DNA of 31,877 nt from contig JAKSJQ010000023.1 of the NCBI GenBank assembly GCA_024402115.1, positions 1 to 31,877 of the forward strand, written 5' to 3'. Positions within the stretch are counted from its first letter, which is position 1. Every line of letters starts with the position of its first letter. The translations under genes were made by a program, and so were the position numbers. The DNA is from Bacteroidales bacterium (GTDB lineage: Bacteria; Bacteroidota; Bacteroidia; Bacteroidales; UBA932). Positions 8,338-14,926 of this stretch are shown in pieces. The notes under the pieces are model-generated. The model was not told the DNA's origin, made no database searches, and saw only the letters and a program-made list of their open reading frames with translations.

Positions 8338-9597
8338 CTATAACAATTCCCTTATAATCTCGTCCGAAACGAAGAATCCGGACTCCGGTATGCGTATCCT
8401 GGCGCCATCGCCGACAAGAGCCCCCGCCCTCATGAGACGCTCCATGGCTGAAGGGTCTGAAATCTCACGCAGCCTGTCCTCCGGCACACCCGCCGCGGTC
8501 CTGAGTCCGAGCATGACGTCCTCGATCTCCAGCTGCTCCCCGCTCAGCACCTCGCTTCCCCTTTCCACGCCTGCGATGTAGGCGCCGACGTCAGCGGCAT
8601 TCCACGAGCGCACCCGGCCGTCGAAGCTGTGGGCCGCAGGGCCGAGTCCCACGTATGGGCTGTGGTCCCAGTAGCCGGAATTATGGCGGGCCTCCCTGCC
8701 CGGAAGAGCGAAGTTCGAAACCTCATAATGCACATATCCGGCTTCCGCAAGCATACGGCACAGAAGGTCGTACTGCCCCCTGCACATTTCCTCGTCAGCC
8801 TCGCTGAACCGGCCGTCATCGAGCATCTTCTCGAGCGCGCTGTCCGGCTCGATCGAGAGCTGGTACGCAGAGATGTGCTCAGGCGCGAGAGCGATGGCCC
8901 GTGACACGGACTCGGCCCATGTGCCGGCACCGGAGAGCAGTCCGAAGCCGAAGATGAGGTCGATGCTGATATTGTCGAAGCCGGCCCCGCGGAGTATCCC
9001 GAACGCCTTCACGGCATCATCGGCACCATGGCGCCTGTTCATCCAGCGTAGCACCCCGTCGTCGAAGGACTGCACGCCCATGCTCACCCTGGTGACACCA
9101 AGCGCCTTCAGGCCCCTGGCGTATTCGAGGCCGCCCTTGACGATGTCGTCCGGATTCACCTCGACGGTGAACTCCTCCAGGTCAAAACAGCCATGTCCGT
9201 CAGCCTGCGTCGCAGCCGTGACCCCTGTCAGGCTTCCGTGCTTCGCACTCCATCCCGTCCCGGCTCTGCCGGGCCACCCGCTCACGAAGCCGCGGGCGGC
9301 TACGGCCTTCCCGGAGTCACGGCTCGCCGCAGGTACCTCGGAAATCGTCGAAGCCAAGGCGGCAATGATACGTTTCAAAACGGAAAGAGGCAGCACCGAC
9401 GGGGTGCCACCTCCTATGTAGATGGTATTTCTTCCGTTTACGGAATGGTTCCTTATCTCCTCCTGCCTCGATTCGATCTCGCGGCAAAGGGCGTCTGCGT
9501 ACTGCTCCATGACTCCACTTTCCCCGCTGCAGGTCTCCGAATAGAAACCGCAATAGGTGCAGAACGATCTGCAGAAAGGGACATGGACGTATATCAC
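8338..9597 (-). CDS. hemW: Radical SAM heme chaperone HemW with extra internal segment (GTG start)
   Basis: HemW is a radical SAM family protein thought to bind and deliver heme. The frame opens with GTG and MIYVHVPFC, matching the family's N-terminus. Cys9, Cys13 and Cys16 form the CxxxCxxC 4Fe-4S cluster site, IGGGTPS (61-67) is the SAM-binding motif, and HNSGYW (305-310) is the HemW-type HNxxYW motif. EVNPDD, GVTRVSMGVQSF and YEVSNFALPG are further conserved stretches. At 419 residues it is longer than the typical 370-390. The excess is a Gly/Ala/Ser-rich stretch at about residues 84-140 that replaces the short loop before FTVEVNPDD. The GTG lies one base after the TAA of the upstream coiled-coil gene, which implies translational coupling. 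The core domains are intact, so function is probably kept. Confidence 0.93.
   Translation of the reverse strand: MIYVHVPFCRSFCTYCGFYSETCSGESGVMEQYADALCREIESRQEEIRNHSVNGRNTIYIGGGTPSVLPLSVLKRIIAALASTISEVPAASRDSGKAVAARGFVSGWPGRAGTGWSAKHGSLTGVTAATQADGHGCFDLEEFTVEVNPDDIVKGGLEYARGLKALGVTRVSMGVQSFDDGVLRWMNRRHGADDAVKAFGILRGAGFDNISIDLIFGFGLLSGAGTWAESVSRAIALAPEHISAYQLSIEPDSALEKMLDDGRFSEADEEMCRGQYDLLCRMLAEAGYVHYEVSNFALPGREARHNSGYWDHSPYVGLGPAAHSFDGRVRSWNAADVGAYIAGVERGSEVLSGEQLEIEDVMLGLRTAAGVPEDRLREISDPSAMERLMRAGALVGDGARIRIPESGFFVSDEIIRELL
9178..9348 (-). other. In-frame, hairpin-rich insertion within hemW
   Basis: This stretch encodes about 57 low-complexity residues absent from the usual HemW layout. 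At DNA level it holds a cluster of short inverted repeats: 9259-9273 (CCCGGC, TCT, GCCGGG), 9238-9248 (GTGC, TTC, GCAC) and GCCG-CGGG-CGGC near 9289-9300. The frame stays open. It resembles in outline palindromic elements that insert in frame in other bacteria, but it could simply be an expanded linker. No second copy was noticed in the window. Confidence 0.4.
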
Positions 9598-9598
9598 C

Positions 9599-10462
9599 TT
9601 ACCTGAGGAGAAGTTCGGTTGAACCGAGGAAAGCCTGCTCGGTGTAGGCTTCGATGGTGTACATACCCTTCACGTATGATGGGATGTCGTTGAGATAGAT
9701 GCTCAGACCTACCTCTTCGCCCTCATAGTCAACCTCGCGAGATGCAGAAGTCTGGAGAGCATTGCCGGCGACGGTGATCTGACGAGATGAAGAGTTGATG
9801 AGAGTTGCACCTGAAGGATCCTTCACCACGATGTATACGCGTACCGGTCCGTGAGGAGCCAGGTCGTTTGCGACAAGGTTGAGCGAAGTGAGAAGCTTGA
9901 CTACGCGGCTGCTTCGGTCGGTAGTGTTGCCTGATCCGTTGTATGCGTCAGTGTGGAGACCGGTAGCCTTGAGGATAGAACCCGATGCAACCTGGTTGGA
10001 GAGAGTGTTGACCCTCTGGTTGAGCTGCTCGTTCCTGGCCTTGCTCTCGGCAGCGTCCTTGCGTGCTGCCGCAGCCTCTGCGGTAAGCTTCTGGTTGAGA
10101 GTATTGAGCGAGTCAATCTGTACGATGTAGTTCCTCATGATGCTCCTGAGAGTACCGAGTTCCTTCTCGTACTGCCTCATCTTAGAGCGGTTGGTAGCCT
10201 CAGTCTTCTGGATTCTTTCGATGAGCTGGGCAACCTCCTCCTTCGAAGAGTCGAGCTGTGCGTTGATCGAGTCATAGTCGCTCGAGAGAGATTCGTAATC
10301 TGCCTGGAGGGCAACCATCTGCTGGGTAAGCTCCTCCTTCTCGATGTTGAGGTCATTCACGAGGGATGACTTCTGTATCCAAATGTAAGCGAGAACAGCG
10401 CCAAGTGCCACCACTGCGGCGATGAGCGCATACATCACATTCTTGAGATTCTTTTCTTCCAT
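9599..10462 (-). CDS. Membrane-anchored coiled-coil protein, function unknown
   Basis: A 287-residue protein I do not recognise by function. Residues about 9-29 form one transmembrane helix after a short lysine-containing N-terminus, so the rest should face the periplasm. Residues about 31-165 are a long coiled coil rich in E, Q, K, S and A with heptad spacing (for example LNIEKEELTQQMVALQADYE). Residues about 190-287 are a compact, probably beta-rich domain with PVRVYIVVKDPSG, GLSIYLNDIPSYVKGMY and ending STELLLR. Its TAA stop is one base before the GTG of hemW, and mntP follows, so it heads a three-gene operon. It has no catalytic motif; a structural or tethering role in the envelope is a guess. 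Automatic annotation may call it SMC-like because of the coiled coil. Confidence 0.85.
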   Translation of the reverse strand: MEEKNLKNVMYALIAAVVALGAVLAYIWIQKSSLVNDLNIEKEELTQQMVALQADYESLSSDYDSINAQLDSSKEEVAQLIERIQKTEATNRSKMRQYEKELGTLRSIMRNYIVQIDSLNTLNQKLTAEAAAARKDAAESKARNEQLNQRVNTLSNQVASGSILKATGLHTDAYNGSGNTTDRSSRVVKLLTSLNLVANDLAPHGPVRVYIVVKDPSGATLINSSSRQITVAGNALQTSASREVDYEGEEVGLSIYLNDIPSYVKGMYTIEAYTEQAFLGSTELLLR

Positions 10463-10486
10463 AGTCTACAAAATGGTTTAGATGTG

Positions 10487-10494
10487 CAAAAATA
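10487..10494 (-). promoter_or_regulatory. -7 promoter box for the coiled-coil/hemW/mntP operon
   Basis: The minus strand reads TATTTTTG, an exact TAnnTTTG match, 24 bases before the coiled-coil gene ATG. No TTTG is seen at the -33 distance. It is back to back with the rightward box at 10515-10522. Confidence 0.5.
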
Positions 10495-10514
10495 CGAAAA
10501 TATAGGGATTTTAC

Positions 10515-10522
10515 TATATTTG
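10515..10522 (+). promoter_or_regulatory. -7 promoter box for the 156-residue membrane protein
   Basis: TATATTTG followed by C, an exact TAnnTTTG match, 28 bases before the ATG at 10551. Only 20 bases separate it from the divergent leftward box, so the two promoters probably influence each other. Confidence 0.65.
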
Positions 10523-10550
10523 CCCAGTCATCAGCAAAAATCAGGCTATT

Positions 10551-11021
10551 ATGAAATACGCAATCAGAGCAATCAAATATTTCATCTATTTCTCGGTCCT
10601 CCTCGTCATCGTGATATTCGTTCTCGTGCAGATAAAGATGGTACCGGCAGACATCCAGGAGATCTTCCGCAACGGATATGATTCCATCTGGCAGATCGCA
10701 CTCATGTTCGCAGGCCTCTCTGCAGTCTATCCCATGTTCGGATATGCGAAGAAGAGCGCAGCAGCCACCGGTTCGATCCAGGAAAGAAAGGCCGAGATAC
10801 GCCAGTACATGGAAGACCGCGGCTACACCCTCGCTTCTGAGGAGGAGGGCGTCCTGAAATTCCAGCGCAGGAACCTTTTCCAGCGCATCTTCCGCATGCT
10901 CGAGGACACCGTGACCATCACCCAGGAGCTCGGCGGATTCGAATTCGAGGGCCTCAGGAGGGACATCGTCATCCTCGCCATCGGCCTTGAGACCAAGCTC
11001 AACGGAGGATACGAGGCCTAG
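10551..11021 (+). CDS. Small two-helix membrane protein, function unknown
   Basis: A 156-residue protein without recognisable catalytic motifs. Two hydrophobic helices are visible, about 8-29 (IKYFIYFSVLLVIVIFVLV) and about 46-65 (WQIALMFAGLSAVYPMFGYA). A soluble C-terminal domain of about 90 residues follows, with KAEIRQYMEDRGYTLASEEE, LKFQRRNLFQRIFRMLEDT and a terminal alpha/beta stretch. The YTLASEEEGVLKFQRR pattern suggests a small alpha-beta domain facing the cytosol. It is a single-gene unit from its own promoter. Its TAG stop shares the palindrome CTAG (11018-11021) with the convergent DUF3109 gene. I recognise it only as a conserved-looking hypothetical. Confidence 0.85.
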   Translation: MKYAIRAIKYFIYFSVLLVIVIFVLVQIKMVPADIQEIFRNGYDSIWQIALMFAGLSAVYPMFGYAKKSAAATGSIQERKAEIRQYMEDRGYTLASEEEGVLKFQRRNLFQRIFRMLEDTVTITQELGGFEFEGLRRDIVILAIGLETKLNGGYEA

Positions 11022-11611
11022 TCCTCGTTCAGCATCTTCGCAGCAGCGCAGAGCTGCTCGTAGAACTCTTCACCGAAATACCTCTCGATAGGTTCGCGCA
11101 GGAATTCATACACGCGGATCTTTTCCTTCTTGCCCCTCGCGAAGGCATCCTTGCAGATGTCCCAGCGGTGGAGGTTGAGCGCGCGCATGCCGTTCCGCAG
11201 AGTCGACACGCGGATAGGATAGAGCCAGCATGAGATAGGCTTTCGAAAATCGCCCTTGCCCTGGAACCAGAGCTTCTCCATCGAGCAGAAGCAGTTCCCC
11301 GCCTCGTCGAAGTGGCAGTACGCACATTCCTCGCTGCCCTCGACCAGAGGAGTCACCATGTCGCCGTCCCTGTCGATCTCGAAGAAGCCCTTCGCGTCCA
11401 CTGCAGCACGTCCCTGAGGGCGCATGATAGGAGAGAATATCTCATAGTTCTTCTCGATGGCGTCCGGCTCGCTTTCGTCCAGAGGGGCGCCGCTGTCACC
11501 GATGATGCAGCAGCAGCCCTTGCACTTTTCGTAGTCGCAGGCGTAGTATTCGGTAAGTATTTCTGACGACACGAGACAGTCGTCAATCTCGATTATTGTA
11601 CTGTAATCCAT
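11018..11611 (-). CDS. DUF3109 family cysteine-rich protein
   Basis: A 197-residue soluble protein with 13 cysteines, many in metal-site spacing: the cluster CKGCCC at 30-35, CAYC at 96-99, CFC at 107-109, Cys128 in ISCWLYP and Cys153 in RWDICKD. This pattern, with the ISCWLYPIR and LNLHRWDIC stretches, is that of DUF3109, a family of unknown function common in Bacteroidetes and suspected to bind an Fe-S cluster or zinc. It follows the M16-like gene by four bases, so the two are probably cotranscribed. Its stop codon overlaps the stop of the convergent 156-residue gene. Metal binding is inferred from the cysteine pattern; no enzyme activity is assigned. Confidence 0.88.
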   Translation of the reverse strand: MDYSTIIEIDDCLVSSEILTEYYACDYEKCKGCCCIIGDSGAPLDESEPDAIEKNYEIFSPIMRPQGRAAVDAKGFFEIDRDGDMVTPLVEGSEECAYCHFDEAGNCFCSMEKLWFQGKGDFRKPISCWLYPIRVSTLRNGMRALNLHRWDICKDAFARGKKEKIRVYEFLREPIERYFGEEFYEQLCAAAKMLNED

Positions 11612-11615
11612 AATA

Positions 11616-13889
11616 TCATTTGTCTGAAGTATATTCCAACATTCCTCCTACCTGGAGGTTTGCAAAGAGCTCACGCAACTTCGCCGGGCTGACCTGAGCG
11701 ATCTTGTCCGCATATTTCGTTACCATGTCCCTAGACTCGAGGAAACGCACGCGCACCGCATCGGTCCAATACCCGGGAGTCTTCTGCGCAAGCGCTATGC
11801 TGCCCGACAGAAGCTTCTTCTCCACATCCAGCCTTGCTGCAGGTACATCCTTTCTGGCCATATCCGACATCACTCCCCTGACTAGCGTCCTGACTCTCTG
11901 CAGGCTCTCGGTCTGAGCCATGCCATCGACTGCCCTGACCTTGATATGTAGCGCGTACCTGTCCTTAGGCTCGGTAACGAAGCGTCCCTCGACCTGGGCA
12001 TGGTAGCCGCTGCCGTCGAGGGCTTCGACGAGGGCCTTGGAGAGCAGTCGCTCGGCTATGTCCGCAGCCATGAAATTGTCTCCGGAGAGGAAGAAATCGC
12101 ACGAATAAAGCGCCTGGAAGGCTATGGTCTCGTCCTCGGTGTCGAGCTCGACCGGGACAGGGATGCTCTTTCTTGGCCGTTCAGGAGAACTCATGTCGAA
12201 GCCTCCCACAAGCTGGGAGATGGTCTTCTGGACAGAGTAGTCGGTGCGGTCGCCGATGAGCACGAGCGGGCCGCCGGACGGAGCGCCAAGCTCCGGCATG
12301 CTCGCGAAGACGAGCTGCAGCGACTTGAAAAGGAGCTGGAGGCGGGTCGCATCTGCCCGGCCCTCGAGACTTATACCCTTGGACGAGCCGCGGAATTCCA
12401 TCTCGATGCCGTTTGCCGCGAGAAGGTTGAGGAAGTAGTCCCCCGGATACTGTCCCACCGCCATCTCGCGTATGGAAGGAGTCTTCTCCTCAGCACCGCG
12501 GAGCAGCCATGAGAAGTAGAACAGGCCGTCGGTCTGCATCTTCCTATATATTATGTTCAGCCCGTTTGAGTATGTCCATGAATTGCCCCCGGTGAGAATG
12601 TCCTTCTTCATCACCGGATCCTTGATCTTCCTTTTCTGCAGGGACGGGAAGCCGAGAGTGTCGGCGTAGTTCAGGTCCATGATTCTTCCCACGCGCCCGT
12701 TGTCCCGCACAAGGCTGCGAAGCTTCTCCGAGTCCAGGCCCTGCGGTGCACCATCGAGGACGACCTCAAGATAGCCCTCGTCCGAGAGACTGGCCGTGAA
12801 CATATTGAAGAAGCCGAGGCGCTCCTCGTCAGTCTGCGCCCTGGTACGGTAGAACTCGACCTCCGACTTTCTGGTCGCAAGGCTCGCGTTGTAGAGCACG
12901 GCATTCACGCACCTATCCACATATTCCGCATTGCTCATGGCCTCATGGGCACGAGCCCATTCATCTGCCACCATCTTCCTGTATGCCCATTCGTACTGGG
13001 CTAGGGTAACATTCCCTCCGACCACAGAATCCAAGACGGAAGCTACTATTCCTACCGCTGCCTCCGCATCGTCCTTCCCGACCTCGAGGCTCAACGTATA
13101 TAGATCATCTCCCAGATGAGCGTCGGACCTAAGGGCCGCATACTCAAGATTCGAGCATGAGATACCGGCAAGTCGCAATTCCCTTTTCACTGAAGACTCT
13201 AGAATGATCCCCAGTACATACTCGAACTGATCGGCCATCACGTTGACCACGGTGTTGTTGCTCTCCAGCGCCGATGCAGGAAGGTGATACGTGAACATGA
13301 GTCTGGCAAGGTCGCCACCATCCGAGGCCACGAACACACCTTCTTCTATACGATCCCACCTGTATCCTGTCTGGGATGTCGCCCCCTGATGCAACGAAAT
13401 CGAGTCCGAGAGCATCAGTATCTTCGACTGAAGTGATTTTTTGTCAATATCCCCGGCGATTATGATGGTCTGACCGGTGGTCCCGCAAGAGGGTTCAGAT
13501 TCGGCCACGGACTTCATGATACGGAAAGCTGCAGAAAGAAGGGAATCGACGCAGGAGGCTCCGTTTATGAACGGGCAGTCGCGGAAATCATACCTGATGC
13601 CATTGTCGACACGGCGCAGGTAACCATCCTTTCCGGGGCCTATTCCGAGGCTCGCGAGAAGATTTGTCGGAAGTTCGATTTCAGTTTGGCACGCTCTCTG
13701 CAATATGGTGATATCAGCAAGGCCTTTGACCGACTGATTGGTGACGAGGACATACCCTATTCCCGACGGAAGGGTACCCCTGGAAACCGCAGGGTCATCC
13801 GCAAGACGCGGCAGGTCAGCCTGGGCAAAAAGGTCCCAGACGACCAGGGTCAGCAGGAAAATGACGGATATTTTTTTGAAAAGACTCAT
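11616..13889 (-). CDS. Secreted M16-like (insulinase-fold) protein lacking the zinc motif
   Basis: A 757-residue protein with a signal peptide (MSLFKKISVIFLLTLVVWDLFA, cut near residue 22-24), hence periplasmic. It begins its mature part like M16B peptidases, with RGTLPSGIGYVLVTNQSVKGLADITIL. Two halves each show M16-like features, and the end SRDMVTKYADKIAQVSPAKLRELFANL is typical of the family. The HxxEH zinc motif expected shortly after the start is absent: that region reads ITILQRACQTEIELPTN and contains no histidine. No HxxEH appears in the second half either. It is therefore probably a non-catalytic homologue that binds peptides or partners an active M16 subunit not in this window. Its own -7 box lies upstream, and DUF3109 follows four bases downstream. 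Confidence 0.78.
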   Translation of the reverse strand: MSLFKKISVIFLLTLVVWDLFAQADLPRLADDPAVSRGTLPSGIGYVLVTNQSVKGLADITILQRACQTEIELPTNLLASLGIGPGKDGYLRRVDNGIRYDFRDCPFINGASCVDSLLSAAFRIMKSVAESEPSCGTTGQTIIIAGDIDKKSLQSKILMLSDSISLHQGATSQTGYRWDRIEEGVFVASDGGDLARLMFTYHLPASALESNNTVVNVMADQFEYVLGIILESSVKRELRLAGISCSNLEYAALRSDAHLGDDLYTLSLEVGKDDAEAAVGIVASVLDSVVGGNVTLAQYEWAYRKMVADEWARAHEAMSNAEYVDRCVNAVLYNASLATRKSEVEFYRTRAQTDEERLGFFNMFTASLSDEGYLEVVLDGAPQGLDSEKLRSLVRDNGRVGRIMDLNYADTLGFPSLQKRKIKDPVMKKDILTGGNSWTYSNGLNIIYRKMQTDGLFYFSWLLRGAEEKTPSIREMAVGQYPGDYFLNLLAANGIEMEFRGSSKGISLEGRADATRLQLLFKSLQLVFASMPELGAPSGGPLVLIGDRTDYSVQKTISQLVGGFDMSSPERPRKSIPVPVELDTEDETIAFQALYSCDFFLSGDNFMAADIAERLLSKALVEALDGSGYHAQVEGRFVTEPKDRYALHIKVRAVDGMAQTESLQRVRTLVRGVMSDMARKDVPAARLDVEKKLLSGSIALAQKTPGYWTDAVRVRFLESRDMVTKYADKIAQVSPAKLRELFANLQVGGMLEYTSDK

Positions 13890-13908
13890 AATATTGGTCT
13901 AACAATCA

Positions 13909-13916
13909 CAAAAGTA
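13909..13916 (-). promoter_or_regulatory. -7 promoter box for the M16-like/DUF3109 operon
   Basis: The minus strand reads TACTTTTG, an exact TAnnTTTG match, 19 bases before the M16-like ATG. No -33 TTTG is visible. It is back to back with the TPR gene promoter. Confidence 0.5.
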
Positions 13917-13932
13917 ACAAGATTTTTTTTGC

Positions 13933-13940
13933 TATATTTG
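13933..13940 (+). promoter_or_regulatory. -7 promoter box for the TPR/U32 genes
   Basis: TATATTTG followed by C, identical to the box before the 156-residue gene and preceded by a run of eight T residues. It would start transcription near 13947 and give an AT-rich leader of about 46 bases before the ATG at 13994. The leader lacks a GGAGG-type site. Confidence 0.7.
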
Positions 13941-13993
13941 CAATCTACGTGCTAGAGAAGTTTAAAAGGACAATTTATTACTAACTTAAGGAT

Positions 13994-14926
13994 ATGAAGA
14001 AGATTTTTGCAATTGCAGTTGCGATGTTGTGCGCTGCATTTACAGTATCTGCCCAGGACATGGCAGAGGCTACCGAGACAGCTAAGGCTGCTAACGAGGC
14101 ACTCCAGGCCGGAGACAACCAGACCGCACTTGCACAGTTCAAGTCAGCTCTTGAGATGGCTGAGATGTGTGGCGGTGAGGGCATGGAACTCGCTGAGACA
14201 TGTAAGGGCATCATCCCTAAGATCCTCCTCTCTATGAGTAAGGCTGAAGTCAAGGCTAAGAACTATGACGGTGCTATCTCAACTCTTAAGGAGACCATCG
14301 AGGCTGCTAAGACCTACGCTGCAGCAAGCGTGGCTGGCGACGCTGAGGAACTCCTCGGACAGGTTTACAACCAGAGGGCTGGCGAACTCCTCAACAATAA
14401 GGATTACGCAGGTGCAGCAACAGCTTACAAGGACATCATCGCTTCAGAGCCTACCAACGGTATGGCACAGCTCCGTCTCGGTATGGCACTCACCCAGCTC
14501 GGCAACACCGACGAGGCTATCGCAGCTTACGAGGCAGCTATCGCTAACGGTCAGGAGAAGAACGCTGCAAAGCAGCTCTCTACCATCTACCTCAAGGCAG
14601 CTCAGGCATCTCTCAAGGCTAACAAGTTCGCTGACGCAATCGCTGAGTGCGAGAAGTCAAACTCTTACTCAGAGTCTGCTAACGCTTACAAGATCGCTGC
14701 AAGTGCAGCTACCAAGCTCAAGGACAACGGAAAGGCTCTCGGTTTCTACGAGAAGTACCTCGAGGTTTCTCCAGACGCTAAGGACGCTAACGCTATCATG
14801 TTCACCATCGCAGCTCTCGCACAGCAGGCAGGTGACAAGGCAAAGGCTAAGGAGTTCTACTCAAAGGTCGTAACCGACGCTCAGTACGGTGTACAGGCTA
14901 AGCAGCAGCTCGACGCCCTCAAATAA
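13994..14926 (+). CDS. Secreted TPR-repeat protein, likely highly expressed
   Basis: A 310-residue alanine-rich helical protein with a signal peptide (MKKIFAIAVAMLCAAFTVSA, cut before Gln-Asp), so periplasmic or surface-directed. Several tetratricopeptide-like helix pairs are visible, such as EALQAGDNQTALAQFKSALE (about 35-54), NNKDYAGAATAYKDIIASEP, LGMALTQLGNTDEAIAAYEA and GKALGFYEKYLEVSPDAKDA. TPR arrays mediate protein contacts; no enzymatic motif is present. Codon choice differs from neighbours: alanine is mostly GCT or GCA and lysine AAG, as in strongly expressed genes. The promoter is a consensus -7 box. The stop overlaps the next start as TAATG, which ties it to the U32 gene. The binding partner is unknown. 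Confidence 0.88.
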   Translation: MKKIFAIAVAMLCAAFTVSAQDMAEATETAKAANEALQAGDNQTALAQFKSALEMAEMCGGEGMELAETCKGIIPKILLSMSKAEVKAKNYDGAISTLKETIEAAKTYAAASVAGDAEELLGQVYNQRAGELLNNKDYAGAATAYKDIIASEPTNGMAQLRLGMALTQLGNTDEAIAAYEAAIANGQEKNAAKQLSTIYLKAAQASLKANKFADAIAECEKSNSYSESANAYKIAASAATKLKDNGKALGFYEKYLEVSPDAKDANAIMFTIAALAQQAGDKAKAKEFYSKVVTDAQYGVQAKQQLDALK

